A stretch of 64,000 bases of DNA, from the NCBI GenBank assembly GCA_022839785.1, contig JALHJW010000003.1:186001-250000 (forward strand), given 5' to 3'. This stretch comes from Desulfovibrio sp. (GTDB lineage Bacteria; Desulfobacterota; Desulfovibrionia; Desulfovibrionales; Desulfovibrionaceae). The notes beneath the pieces were generated by a model. The model was not told the DNA's origin, ran no database searches, and was given only the letters and a program-made list of their open reading frames with translations. The position numbers were made by a program, and so were the translations under genes. This document shows, one piece after another, positions 33,831 to 43,004 of the stretch; within the stretch, counting starts at the first letter, position 1; every line of letters starts with the position of its first letter.

Positions 33831-34685
33831 TCAGGCCAGCAAGAGGTCCAGGATCACCGCGCCCAGCACGGCCAGGGCGATGATCCCGTTGAGCGTGAAA
33901 AAGGCCATGTTGACCCTGGAGAGGTCGTCCGGCTTGATGAGCAGGTGCTCCGCCACCAGTATGAGCCCGATGACGGCCATGGCCGCGAAGTACGCCCAGC
34001 CCGCCCCGGTGGACCAGCCCGCGACCAGGAAAAAGACCGCCGTGTTCACGTGGCAGAAGCTGGACAGGGTGAGCGACGTCGCCACGCCGAACCTGGAGGG
34101 CAGCGAATGGAGTCCCTGGGCGCGGTCGAACTCCTCGTCCTGCAGGGCGTAGAGAATGTCGAAGCCCGCCACCCAGAAGGTCACGCCCAGGGCGAGGAGC
34201 ACGCCGGTCGGGCTGATCTCGGGGATCACCGCCATCCAGCCGCCCAGCGGCGCGAGGCCCAGCGTCATGCCGAGCACGAAGTGGCACAGCCAGGTGAAGC
34301 GCTTCATGAGGCTGTACCCGGCCGCGATGCCCAGCGCCACGGGAGAGAGCTTCAGGGCCAGCGGGTTCATGGCCGCGCAGGCCAGCACGAAGAGAACCGC
34401 GGCCCCGGCCGTCAATCCCCAGGCCGCGCGCAGGCTCATCTCGCCCGTGACCAGGGGACGATTTTGCGTGCGTGGATTCCTGCGGTCGATGTCCAGGTCG
34501 GCCAGACGGTTGAAGGCCATGGCGAAGGAGCGCACCGCGACCATGGCCACGGTCACGAGCAGGAAGGGCCGCAGTCCCGGCCAGCCGTCCGCGGCCCAGA
34601 CCATGCCCGTGTAGGCGAAGGGCAGGGCGAAGACGGAATGCTCGATCTTGACCATGCGCGCGAAGACGGCGAGTTGCGACGACAC
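33831..34685 (-). CDS. UbiA-family prenyltransferase (probable MqnP of the futalosine pathway)
   Basis: Integral-membrane prenyltransferase that attaches the polyprenyl tail to the quinone ring. About 284 residues from a GTG at the complement of 34683-34685, preceded by AGGGAGAATCGC. The first Asp-rich motif reads NRLADLDIDRRNPRTQNRPL and the second lies near residue 165 (DILYALQDEEFDRAQGLHSLP), both characteristic of the UbiA/MqnP type. About eight hydrophobic segments. No chorismate lyase or men genes are seen, but mqnB is, so the acceptor is probably 1,4-dihydroxy-6-naphthoate rather than 4-hydroxybenzoate. It follows the DMT-type gene by 29 bp on the same strand. Confidence 0.85.
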   Translation of the reverse strand: MSSQLAVFARMVKIEHSVFALPFAYTGMVWAADGWPGLRPFLLVTVAMVAVRSFAMAFNRLADLDIDRRNPRTQNRPLVTGEMSLRAAWGLTAGAAVLFVLACAAMNPLALKLSPVALGIAAGYSLMKRFTWLCHFVLGMTLGLAPLGGWMAVIPEISPTGVLLALGVTFWVAGFDILYALQDEEFDRAQGLHSLPSRFGVATSLTLSSFCHVNTAVFFLVAGWSTGAGWAYFAAMAVIGLILVAEHLLIKPDDLSRVNMAFFTLNGIIALAVLGAVILDLLLA

Positions 34686-34714
34686 TGCGATTCTCCCTGG
34701 CTGCGGCGCTGTCT

Positions 34715-35164
34715 TCAGAAACCCCGGATCAGAATCACGCCCGCCACGAGCAGCACCGCGCCCACGATGCGCATGGGCGTGGCCGGAACGTGCGGAAAGC
34801 CGAGCAGGGCGTAGTGGTCCATGACCAGTCCGGCGAGCATCTGGCCGGTGACGAAAAGCGCCATCATGGTCGCCGCGCCGAGCTTGGGCGCGGCCACGAT
34901 GGAGACCGTGACGAAGAACGCGCCGATGATCCCGCCCGACCAAGCCCACCACGGCGCGGCGGCGAAGGCCGTGGCGAACGGCACGGCCTCGCGCCGCGCG
35001 AGCAGCAGCGCGGCCAAGGCCAGGGTGCCCACCACGAAGGAGATGAACGACGCCGCATAGGCCGAAAGCAGAAACGTGCGCAGATGCGCATTGATCGCGG
35101 CCTGCACCGGCGCGGTCATGCCCGCCGCCACCGACAGGGCGATCAGCAGAACCTGTGTCGTCAT
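34715..35164 (-). CDS. DMT-superfamily small membrane transporter (DUF606/YdcZ-like)
   Basis: 149 residues with five hydrophobic helices and the YdcZ-type opening (GMTAPVQAAINAHLR) plus VTVSIVAAPKLGAATMMALFVTGQM. This is a half-size drug/metabolite-type transporter, and such proteins usually dimerise; the cargo is unknown. Good ribosome-binding site (GAGGAG). Probably cotranscribed with the UbiA-type gene that follows. Confidence 0.82.
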   Translation of the reverse strand: MTTQVLLIALSVAAGMTAPVQAAINAHLRTFLLSAYAASFISFVVGTLALAALLLARREAVPFATAFAAAPWWAWSGGIIGAFFVTVSIVAAPKLGAATMMALFVTGQMLAGLVMDHYALLGFPHVPATPMRIVGAVLLVAGVILIRGF

Positions 35165-35306
35165 GCGGGACTCCTCAAGGGACCGGCGAAAGCGTTCCTC
35201 TCCCTGCCCACGGCCTCCATCCCATTTTCCCTACGCTGCGCCGCCGGGGCGCAAACACACGGGCGTAGAGGCGCTCTTGGCCCTCTTTCCCTCGTCCTGT
35301 TCCGCT

Positions 35307-36560
35307 CTACCCCAGCCGCACCACGCCGAGCTTCTTCTTGCCCATGGCCAGCAGGAAGGCTCTGCCCTCGAAGAGCTGGTCGGCCGCGGGAGCGAAATCC
35401 TGCTCGGCGTACACGCCGCCGTTGATCTTCACCGCGCCCTGCTTGAGGAACTCCTTGGCCTTGCCCTTGGAGGGCGCGAAGCCGAGATCCACGAGCATCT
35501 GGGGCACGTCGGGCAGGGCGGCGACGCCCGCGTAGGTCACGGTCGGTGCGCTGTCCTTGACCGCGGCGTAGAGGTCGGCGGGGTCCTCGGCCATGCCTCC
35601 GAAGCGGGCGGCGTGGGCGCGTTCGATGCCGTCCAGCACCTCCTGGCCGTGCACCAGGCGGGTCATCTCGGCGGCCAGGCGCTTTTGCGCCTCGCGCAGC
35701 TCGGGCCGCTCGGCCACCAGCCGCTCGTAGCCCGCGATCTCCTCCTGGGTGAGGAACGTGAAGTACTTCATGAAGCGGACCACGTCGCGGTCGTCGCTGA
35801 GCATCCAGAAGTTGTGGAAGTCCGCGGGCGGGGTCATCTCCGGGTCGATGTAGACGGCCCCCTTCTCGGACTTGCCGAACTTCTTGCCGTCCGCCGTGGT
35901 GATCAGCGGGAAGGTCAGGGCGAAGGCCTCCTTGCCCGTCTTGCGGCGGATCAGCTCGGTCCCGGCCGTGATGTTGCCCCACTGGTCCGAGCCGCCGATC
36001 TGCAGCAGGCAGCCGTGTTCCTCAAAGAGGTGATAGTAGTCGTAGGCCTGCAGGATCATGTAGCTGAACTCGGTGTAGGAGATGCCCACCTCCTCGCGCC
36101 CGAGACGCGACTTCACCGAGTCCTTGGCCATCATCCAGTTGACCGTGAAGTGCTTGCCCACGTCTCGCAGCAGCTCGATGGCCGAGAGCCGCAGCAGCCA
36201 GTCCGCGTTGTTCACCATGAAGACCTGGCCGCCGAAGACCTTTTCCACCTGACCCCTGATCTTGGCCAGGGAGGCGTCGATGCGCTCCTTGGTCTGCAGC
36301 GTGCGTTCCGCGTCCTTGCCGCTGGGATCGCCGATGAGGCCGGTGCCGCCGCCGCCCAGGAAGATGGGCCGGTGTCCGGCGCGCTGCAGCCGCAGCAGGG
36401 AGATGAGCGGGACCATGTTGCCCACGTGCAGGCTGGGGGCCGTGGGGTCGAAGCCGCAATACGCCGTGCGCCCCGGCAGCGAGAAGTATCCGCGGACCTT
36501 GTCCGCGTCCGAGACCTGATGCACCAGGCCGCGCCAGGAGAGTTCATCGAAGATGTTCAC
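35307..36560 (-). CDS. tyrS: Tyrosyl-tRNA synthetase
   Basis: Class I aminoacyl-tRNA synthetase. About 417 residues from a GTG (complement of 36558-36560) preceded by AAGGAG; a longer upstream reading adds a Cys/Pro-rich stretch unlike the family. The HIGH-like motif is DPTAPSLHVGN, the tyrosine pocket includes QIGGSDQWGNI, and the KMSKS-equivalent is KFGKSEKG. A C-terminal S4 RNA-binding domain starts near residue 350 (LPQMLVDLGF region through KEFLKQGAVKING). It has the TyrZ-like short form with KFGKS. Confidence 0.95.
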   Translation of the reverse strand: MNIFDELSWRGLVHQVSDADKVRGYFSLPGRTAYCGFDPTAPSLHVGNMVPLISLLRLQRAGHRPIFLGGGGTGLIGDPSGKDAERTLQTKERIDASLAKIRGQVEKVFGGQVFMVNNADWLLRLSAIELLRDVGKHFTVNWMMAKDSVKSRLGREEVGISYTEFSYMILQAYDYYHLFEEHGCLLQIGGSDQWGNITAGTELIRRKTGKEAFALTFPLITTADGKKFGKSEKGAVYIDPEMTPPADFHNFWMLSDDRDVVRFMKYFTFLTQEEIAGYERLVAERPELREAQKRLAAEMTRLVHGQEVLDGIERAHAARFGGMAEDPADLYAAVKDSAPTVTYAGVAALPDVPQMLVDLGFAPSKGKAKEFLKQGAVKINGGVYAEQDFAPAADQLFEGRAFLLAMGKKKLGVVRLG

Positions 36561-36654
36561 GCAATGCTCCTTGCAGAATATGCAGGGGCTTGTCGTACAT
36601 CCTCCGGCAGGGCAAGGCAAGGCGGGCGGCGGGGCCTGGGGAAGGCGCGGCGGC

Positions 36655-36789
36655 TCAGCGCCGGATGAACAGGGAGAGGCGGGGTTCGCGGCGCTTGATG
36701 CGGCGGCCGGGCTTGCCGTGCACCGGGCAGGCGACAGGGGGATTGCGTCCCTTGACGGTGCAGCCGCAGGCATAGGTGATCGTGGACAT
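36655..36789 (-). CDS. 44-residue Cys/Arg-rich microprotein
   Basis: Frame starts MSTITYACGCTVKG and contains CGC and CPVHG, a CxC...CxxH arrangement suitable for one zinc ion, then a basic tail (RRIKRREPRLSLFIRR). The ATG has AGGGAG six bases upstream. It lies between tyrS and the divergent CobD-CobQ fusion. Short length and strong basic tail suggest nucleic-acid or ribosome association, but no family is recognised. Confidence 0.55.
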   Translation of the reverse strand: MSTITYACGCTVKGRNPPVACPVHGKPGRRIKRREPRLSLFIRR

Positions 36790-36895
36790 GCTCCCTGGCT
36801 AGCGCGCTCCGGTTACGGCGCTGCGACGCCCAGGCCACGATATCTCGTCGGCCCACGGCTTGCCCGCGCGGGCCATTCGCGCTAGGCACTCGGCC

Positions 36896-39481
36896 ATGGA
36901 CACGCGCACGCCCCCTCACGGCGGCAACCTCCGCGCCCTGGCGGAACGGGCGGCCTGCGGCCGGGACGACATCGCGGACTTCTCGGCCAACATCAATCCC
37001 CTCGGCCCCCCGCCCTGGCTGCGCAGCGCGGTGGCCGGGGCGCTTTCGGACGCGGCGCACTATCCCGATCCCGAGGCCCTGGATCTGCGGCGGGCGGCGG
37101 CCGCCTTCTACGGCGGGGTCCCGGAGGAATTCCTCGCGGGCAACGGGGTCAGCGACATCCTGCACGCCTGTCCCCGCCTGCCCGGCCTGACGCGGGCGAT
37201 CATCCCGGTCCCGACCTACGGCGACTACGAGCGCGCGGCGCGTCTGGCCGGGCTGGCGGTGGAGCACGTCCGGCTCCTGCCCGAGACCGGCTTCCTGCTC
37301 TCCTTCGCGCTGCTGGAGGAGGCGCTTTCGGGCAGCCCGGCCCTGGTCCTGCTCGGCCGCCCGAACAACCCCACGGGCCGCGCCTTTCCGGGCGTGGACC
37401 TGCTGGCCCTGGCCCGCCGCCATCCGGACTCGCTCTTCGTGGCGGACGAGGCCTTCGCCGACTTCGTCCCGGGTCTTGAACGGCTCGCCTCGGAGCGGCC
37501 GGGCGGCGAACGCCCGGCCAACCTCATCGTGCTTCTCTCTCTCACCAAGTTCTTCGCCGTGCCGGGCCTGCGGCTCGGTCTGGCCGCAGCCCATCCCGGC
37601 CTCATCCGCCGCCTGGCCGCGCTCCTGCCGCCCTGGCAGTGCTCCACCCTGGCCCAGGCCGTGGGCGCGCGCGCCCTGGCCGACGCGGATTTCCGCGCCC
37701 GCTCCCTGGCGGCCTGCGGCGAATACGCGGCGGACCTGCACGGCCTGCTGCGGGAATTCCCGGAGATCACTGTCTTTCCGGGCCAGGCCAACTTCACGCT
37801 CTGCCGTCTGACCCACGGCGGCCTGGACGCGCGCGGCCTGGCCGAACGGCTGCTGGCCCGGCGCGTGGCCATCCGCGTCTGCGACAACTTCCGGGGGCTG
37901 GACAGCTCGTGGTTCCGCCTGGCCGTGCGACCGCCCGAGGAGAACGGACGGCTGACCGAGGCCTTGGCCGGGGCGCTGGGCCGCGCCCGGCCAGCCAGGC
38001 CGCGCCGGGCTCCGGCGCTCATGGTCCAGGGCGTCTGCTCCAACGCGGGCAAGAGCGTCCTCGCCGCGGGCCTGTGCCGCATCCTGCTGCAGGACGGCCT
38101 CTCCCCCTGCCCCTTCAAAGCCCAGAACATGTCGCTCAACTCCTGCGTGACCGCCGACGGCCGGGAGATGGGCCGCGCCCAGGCGACCCAGGCCTACGCC
38201 GCGGGACGCGAGCCGGATGCGCGCATGAATCCGGTGCTGCTCAAGCCGAACTCCGACACGGGCTCGCAGGTCATCGTCCTGGGCAGGCCCGTGGGCAGTA
38301 TGCGCGTGGCCGAGTACGTGGCGTACAAGCCCTCGCTCTGGGCCGAGGTGGCGCGGAGCTACGACGAACTGGCCGCCGGGGCCGGGGTGATGGTGCTGGA
38401 GGGCGCGGGCTCGCCCGCCGAGGTCAACCTCAAGGCCCACGATATCGTGAACATGCGCATGGCGCGGCATGCAGGGGCGAAGGTGCTGCTCGTGGCGGAC
38501 ATCGACCGGGGCGGCTCCTTCGCCGCCCTGGCCGGAACCATGGACTGCCTGGAGGAGTGGGAGCGCGCCCTGGTGGCGGGCTTCGCGCTCAACAAGTTCC
38601 GGGGCGATCCCGCGCTGCTGGCCGGGGGCTTCGACTTCCTCAGACTGCACACGGGCCGCGACTGCCTCGGCGTGGTCCCCTGGCTGCCGGACCTCGGCCT
38701 GCCGGAAGAGGACTCGGTCTCCTTCAAGCAGGGGCTGACGACCGGGCGCACGGACGCGGCCCTGGACATCGCCGTGGCCGACCTGCCGCACATCTCCAAC
38801 TTCACGGACCTCGACGCCCTGGCCCTGGAGCCGGACGTGTCGCTCAGGCGCGTGCGCTCGGGCGACGAACTGGGCAGCCCGGACATGCTGCTCCTGCCCG
38901 GCTCCAAAAACACCCTGGCGGACCTCGCCTGGCTGCGGGAGTCGGGTCTGGCGGAGGCGGCCGCGCGTCTTGCGGGAAAGGCGGAGATCGCGGGCATCTG
39001 CGGGGGCTTTCAGATGCTCGGGACCACGGTGGAGGACCCGCTGGGCGTGGAATCAGGACAGAAGAGCGCGCCCGGCCTCGGCCTCCTGCCCGTGACCACT
39101 TCCCTGGCCGCGGACAAGACCCTGACGCGGCGCGCGGCCGTGGATCTGATCGCGAACCTGCCGGTGCATGGCTACGAGATCCACCACGGAAAGACGCGGC
39201 CGGTCCCGGAGTCCGCAACGACCGCAGGCAGTCCGCTCTACGCCGACACGCCCGATCTCGGCTGGGCCTGCGGCCCTGTCTGGGGCACCTATCTGCACGG
39301 CGTGTTCGACGCGGACGCCTACCGCCGCGCCGTGCTCGACCGCCTGCGCGCGCGCAAGGGCCTCGCCCCGCTCGGGGCGGTGCAGGTCCGCTACGGCCTG
39401 GATCCGGCTCTGGACCGTCTGGCCGACGCGCTCAGGCGCAGCCTGGACATGCCGCGGATATACCGCCTGCTGGGCGTGTAG
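36896..39481 (+). CDS. Fused threonine-phosphate decarboxylase and cobyric acid synthase (CobD-CobQ)
   Basis: 861 residues. The first approximately 360 residues are a class I PLP aminotransferase fold of the CobD type (SANINPLGPP, GNGVSDILHACPR, PNNPTGRAF, Schiff-base Lys near 218 in LSLTKFFAVPGLRLGL, terminal RLAVRPPEENG), which makes aminopropanol phosphate from threonine phosphate. After a short Arg/Pro linker comes CobQ: P-loop-like MVQGVCSNAGKS (about 377), FKAQNMSLNS, then a glutaminase domain with GICGGFQMLG (nucleophile Cys about 702) and THLHGVF-like TYLHGVF. CobQ amidates adenosylcobyrinate diamide. The product of CobD joins cobyric acid in the next step, so the fusion links neighbouring reactions. 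An alternative name for the first half would be a histidinol-phosphate aminotransferase-like protein. Confidence 0.9.
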   Translation: MDTRTPPHGGNLRALAERAACGRDDIADFSANINPLGPPPWLRSAVAGALSDAAHYPDPEALDLRRAAAAFYGGVPEEFLAGNGVSDILHACPRLPGLTRAIIPVPTYGDYERAARLAGLAVEHVRLLPETGFLLSFALLEEALSGSPALVLLGRPNNPTGRAFPGVDLLALARRHPDSLFVADEAFADFVPGLERLASERPGGERPANLIVLLSLTKFFAVPGLRLGLAAAHPGLIRRLAALLPPWQCSTLAQAVGARALADADFRARSLAACGEYAADLHGLLREFPEITVFPGQANFTLCRLTHGGLDARGLAERLLARRVAIRVCDNFRGLDSSWFRLAVRPPEENGRLTEALAGALGRARPARPRRAPALMVQGVCSNAGKSVLAAGLCRILLQDGLSPCPFKAQNMSLNSCVTADGREMGRAQATQAYAAGREPDARMNPVLLKPNSDTGSQVIVLGRPVGSMRVAEYVAYKPSLWAEVARSYDELAAGAGVMVLEGAGSPAEVNLKAHDIVNMRMARHAGAKVLLVADIDRGGSFAALAGTMDCLEEWERALVAGFALNKFRGDPALLAGGFDFLRLHTGRDCLGVVPWLPDLGLPEEDSVSFKQGLTTGRTDAALDIAVADLPHISNFTDLDALALEPDVSLRRVRSGDELGSPDMLLLPGSKNTLADLAWLRESGLAEAAARLAGKAEIAGICGGFQMLGTTVEDPLGVESGQKSAPGLGLLPVTTSLAADKTLTRRAAVDLIANLPVHGYEIHHGKTRPVPESATTAGSPLYADTPDLGWACGPVWGTYLHGVFDADAYRRAVLDRLRARKGLAPLGAVQVRYGLDPALDRLADALRRSLDMPRIYRLLGV

Positions 39482-39531
39482 CCGCACGCGTTCGCCATGG
39501 CCGGAGCGAAGAGGGTGGGCTCCCCTGTTCC

Positions 39532-41004
39532 CTACGCCCCTCCCGCCAGGGCGATCAGGGTGCGCACCCCGAAGCCCGTCGCCCCCTTGGTCCAGAAGTC
39601 CGTGGCCGCGTCCTGGAAGGCCGTGGGCGCAATGTCCAGGTGCGCCCACGGCACGCCCTCGGGCGCGAAGCGTTTGAGGAACATGGCCGCGATGATGGCC
39701 CCGCCCTCGCGGCGGCCCACGTTCCTGAGGTCCGCCACGTCGCTCTCCAACTCCTTGGCGTAAACCTCGTCCATGGGCATGGGCCAGAACTTCTCGCCCA
39801 GCGGCAGGCCCGCCTCGCGGATGCGCCGGGCCAGCTCCCCGTCCGGGCTGAACACGGCCGCGTAGTGGACGCCCAGGGCGATGCGCGCCGCGCCGGTCAG
39901 GGTGGCGAGGTCCACCACGGCCTCCGGCTCGAGGCGCGCGGCGAAGGCCAGGGCGTCCGCAAGCAGCAGACGGCCCTCGGCGTCGGTGTTGATGATCTCC
40001 ACGCTCAGGCCGGACAGGGTCCTGACCACATCGCCGGGCTTGACGCCGCCGCCGTCCGGCATGTTGTCCGTGAGCGGCAGAAGGCCCGCCACGCGGCGGG
40101 GGGAACCGAGACGGCCCAGGGCCTCCAGGCAGCCCAGCACCGCCGCCGCGCCCGCCATGTCGCTCTTCATCTCCTCCATCTTGGCCGCGGGCTTGAGGCT
40201 GATGCCGCCGGTATCGAAGGTCACGCCCTTACCCACGAGACAGAGCGGCCTGCCGCCCTCCGGGGCCGTGTCCAGGACCACGAAGCAAGGCTCCGCCCGG
40301 CTGCCCTGGGCCACGGCCGCGAACGCGCCCATGCCAAGGGCCTCGATGGCCGCGCGGTCCATGACTTGGAAGGAGAAGCCGTGCCGGACGGCCAGGGCGC
40401 GCGCCTCCTCAGCGATGCGCGCGGCCGTGGCGTGGTTGCCGGGCCGGTTGACCAGGTCGCGCGCCAGGGCGACGCCCGCGGCCTCGGCCTCGGCCAGACG
40501 CAGGGCTGCGGCCGGGTCACCGTCCCCGCCAGCCTCCCCGGGCAGCAGCGCCGCGTCCTCGGGATCGGGCGGGAGGTCGTCGCCGGTCTTCAATTCCAAA
40601 AAACGGTAGAGGCCGAAACGCAGGGCCAGGGCCGCCTCGCGCACGGCCTCCTGCGTGGGCAGCGGCAGCCCGGCCAGGCACACGGCCAGGCTCCCGGCCC
40701 GGCGTTCGCGCGCCAGACGCGCGGCAGCGGCCACGGCGGCTCGCAGCCGGGCCGTGTCCAGCCCCTCCGCCGCGCCGCAGCCCACGGTGAGCACGCGGCG
40801 GCAGGGCGCGCCGTCCGGAGCGTAGAGCAGGGCCGTCTCCTTCGGCGCGAACGGGGCATCGTCCAGGCCCGGGGTCTTCGCCAGGACGGCCAGAGCCCCC
40901 GGCAGGACCTGGGCGGCGCGCTTCCTGTCCGGCCCTTCGAGCAGGGGAAGGATCAGAGTGTCGCAACCGGCAAAGGCGGCGGGGTCGGCAAGACGAATGT
41001 TCAC
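39532..41004 (-). CDS. pepA: Leucyl aminopeptidase (M17 family)
   Basis: Cytosolic di-metal aminopeptidase. About 490 residues from a GTG at the complement of 41002-41004 with GAGGAG upstream. Metal and catalytic motifs in order: LVGKGVTFDTGGISLKP, MKSDMAGAAAV, LPLTDNMPDGG, the family signature NTDAEGRLLLADAL and LATLTGA. It converges with the CobD-CobQ gene across 50 bp. Bacterial M17 enzymes can also bind DNA or have Cys-Gly activity; nothing here distinguishes that. Confidence 0.94.
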   Translation of the reverse strand: MNIRLADPAAFAGCDTLILPLLEGPDRKRAAQVLPGALAVLAKTPGLDDAPFAPKETALLYAPDGAPCRRVLTVGCGAAEGLDTARLRAAVAAAARLARERRAGSLAVCLAGLPLPTQEAVREAALALRFGLYRFLELKTGDDLPPDPEDAALLPGEAGGDGDPAAALRLAEAEAAGVALARDLVNRPGNHATAARIAEEARALAVRHGFSFQVMDRAAIEALGMGAFAAVAQGSRAEPCFVVLDTAPEGGRPLCLVGKGVTFDTGGISLKPAAKMEEMKSDMAGAAAVLGCLEALGRLGSPRRVAGLLPLTDNMPDGGGVKPGDVVRTLSGLSVEIINTDAEGRLLLADALAFAARLEPEAVVDLATLTGAARIALGVHYAAVFSPDGELARRIREAGLPLGEKFWPMPMDEVYAKELESDVADLRNVGRREGGAIIAAMFLKRFAPEGVPWAHLDIAPTAFQDAATDFWTKGATGFGVRTLIALAGGA

Positions 41005-41151
41005 TGCGGCTCCTCGTTGGCGGATGGTTCCCCTTCTTCCTAACAAAGCCCCTGCAGGCGGGCAATTTTTTCATCCCTTCCCCCGCCCACGGACTAGGCG
41101 CGTCCCGGAACGTCAACAACCGCGCCGCATTGTCAAGAAGCGTCAAGCGGC

Positions 41152-41167
41152 TGGCGCGTTCCTTGCG
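41152..41167 (+). promoter_or_regulatory. Sigma-54 promoter of the hook gene
   Basis: TGGCGCG-N4-TTGCG gives the invariant GG (41153-41154) and GC (41165-41166) separated by exactly ten bases. It lies about 75 bases before the flgE ATG. Flagellar genes are commonly sigma-54 dependent in this group. Confidence 0.75.
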
Positions 41168-41241
41168 ATAGGAGCTGCGGCGAGAACTTTTTGCCTGCCG
41201 GGTCGCACAGGGCAGGCGGAACCGCGAGCCGGGAGACGGCC

Positions 41242-42837
41242 ATGTTCAGTTCGATGTATGTCGGGGCCACGGGCGTGGTCGCGCACAACTCCATGATCCA
41301 GGTGACGAGCAACAACCTGGCGAACGTCAGCACCATCGGCTACAAGTCGAGCCGTGCGCTGTTCGAGGACCTGATGTACCAGCAGGCCCCGGCCGGAGGC
41401 TCCCGCACCCAGACGGGCGCGGTGTCCACGGCGGGCCAGCTCGGCATGGGCGTCAAGCTCTCGGACATCATGATCGACTTCACGGGCGGCCCGCTGGAGG
41501 GTGGCAGCTACGTCACGGACTTGGCCATCGGCGGCCAGGGGTTCTTCCGCGTCGTGGACAGCCAGGCGCGCTCCTACTACACGCGCGCGGGCGCCTTCAG
41601 GTTCGACAACCAGGGCGTGCTGCGCGATCCCCACGGCAACATCCTGCAGGGCTACGAGGTAGACCGCGCCACCGGGGTCATCGGCGGCGTGGGGGACATC
41701 ATCCTGCCCACGGCCACGGAGACCGACTCCTTCGGCCGGACCGTGACCGTGATCCGCTCCGACCCCAGGGCCACGGAAAACGTGACCATGATCAGCAACC
41801 TGGACTCGGGCAGCGTGGACTACAGTTCCGACCCGAACAACCCCTTCTTTTCCCTGGGGCTGCAGTGGGACGGCTCGCGGAACCCGCCCCTATCCCAGGA
41901 CGCCTACGCCTATCTCAGCACCATCCGCATCTACGACGCGGAGGGCAATCCGCACAGCCTGAACGTCTATTTCGATCCGGTGCGGGATTTCAATTCCGGG
42001 CTGGGCCCTGGCGGCAACAAGGTCTGGGAATACGTCGTCGGCATCGACCCCAGCGAGGACGGACGGGCGCTGGCCGATTCCGGCGCGCGCGGCCTGCTCG
42101 CCATGGGCACCCTGACCTTCAACACCGCAGGCAACCTCATCAACCAGACCGCCTGGACCTTCAACGCCGGAGCGTCCAACGCCTCCAACCTCTCCAACTG
42201 GAGCCTGGCGACCCTCTCGGCCCTGGGCTATCCCCAGTTCGACGTCTCCTTCCTGGCCTCGGGCGGAGCGGCCACGGCGACCCAGGCAGTGGGCCTCTAT
42301 TTCGGCCTTTCCAACGCCTCCGGCACGTGGTCGGCATCCAACGGCACCACGGCGGCCAGCATCGGTTCCAACGCGAGCAACCTGCCGAGCATGCAGGCCT
42401 CGCCCAGGGGCGCGCTCTACACCACCAGCTACAACAGTTCGTCCGTGACCCTGAACCAGCAGCAGGACGGCTACGCCACGGGCTATCTCGAATACCTCAT
42501 GGTGAACAAGTACGGCGTTCTTGCCGGCCACTTCTCCAACGGCCAGACCGAGGCAATGTACAAGGTGGCGCTCTACGACTTCACCAACGAATACGGCCTC
42601 AGACGCGAGGGGGGAAACCTCTTCTCCGAGACGCGGCAGTCGGGTGCCGCCATCGAGGGCGACGCGGACGAGAGGGGGCTGGGCATCATCTACCAGAACA
42701 CCCTGGAGCAATCCAACGTGGACATGGCCACGGAGTTCGCCGCCCTGATCCTGGGCCAGCGGGGATTCCAGGCCAACACCAAGATCATCACCACGGCCGA
42801 TTCGCTGATCCAGACCCTGACGCAGCTCAAGCGCTGA
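41242..42837 (+). CDS. flgE: Flagellar hook protein FlgE
   Basis: 531 residues from the ATG at 41242 (GGGAGACGGC upstream). The N-terminal rod/hook signature is MFSSMYVGATGVVAHNSMIQVTSNNLANVSTIGYKSS. The body includes DLAIGGQGFFRVVD and RAGAFRFDNQGVL, and the C-terminus DMATEFAALILGQRGFQANTKIITTADSLIQTLTQLKR is the paired helix. Central residues 290-430 are Ser/Asn/Ala-rich as in variable hook domains. There are no other flagellar structural genes in the window, so it is an isolated hook gene with its own sigma-54 promoter. FlgE is preferred over FlgF/G by length. Confidence 0.93.
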   Translation: MFSSMYVGATGVVAHNSMIQVTSNNLANVSTIGYKSSRALFEDLMYQQAPAGGSRTQTGAVSTAGQLGMGVKLSDIMIDFTGGPLEGGSYVTDLAIGGQGFFRVVDSQARSYYTRAGAFRFDNQGVLRDPHGNILQGYEVDRATGVIGGVGDIILPTATETDSFGRTVTVIRSDPRATENVTMISNLDSGSVDYSSDPNNPFFSLGLQWDGSRNPPLSQDAYAYLSTIRIYDAEGNPHSLNVYFDPVRDFNSGLGPGGNKVWEYVVGIDPSEDGRALADSGARGLLAMGTLTFNTAGNLINQTAWTFNAGASNASNLSNWSLATLSALGYPQFDVSFLASGGAATATQAVGLYFGLSNASGTWSASNGTTAASIGSNASNLPSMQASPRGALYTTSYNSSSVTLNQQQDGYATGYLEYLMVNKYGVLAGHFSNGQTEAMYKVALYDFTNEYGLRREGGNLFSETRQSGAAIEGDADERGLGIIYQNTLEQSNVDMATEFAALILGQRGFQANTKIITTADSLIQTLTQLKR

Positions 42838-42863
42838 TCCGGTCCGGCTCGCGCCGGACCGGA
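42838..42863 (+). repeat. 23-nt flanking hairpin, copy A, after flgE
   Basis: A perfect 11-bp stem with a four-base loop starts at the base after the flgE stop codon. Its inner 23 bases (42840-42862) match 45753-45775 at 22 positions. There is no T run here, so it is a poor terminator by itself. Confidence 0.85.
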
Positions 42864-42957
42864 GATCGCGTAATGCGCGCGGGAGACGCGGCCAGGGCGT
42901 GGAGAGGACGCCGTCCTCCGAAGGAAACGGTTGGCGCGATTCGGGCAATCCGGCACG

Positions 42958-42963
42958 TATAAT
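42958..42963 (+). promoter_or_regulatory. Consensus -10 box upstream of the second radical SAM gene
   Basis: A perfect TATAAT lies 41 bases before the ATG at 43005, within an AT-rich patch. No good -35 box is seen at 16-18 bases, so strength is uncertain. Confidence 0.4.
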
Positions 42964-43004
42964 GCAGTAACGAAAAAAACACTTTTGCACGCCGAGGTTG
43001 GTCC

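Noticed and set aside
36557..38791. Long minus-strand ORF (744 residues) opposite the CobD-CobQ gene
   Set aside because: Arg/Gly/His-rich composition with no motif; a mirror frame of a high-GC coding region.
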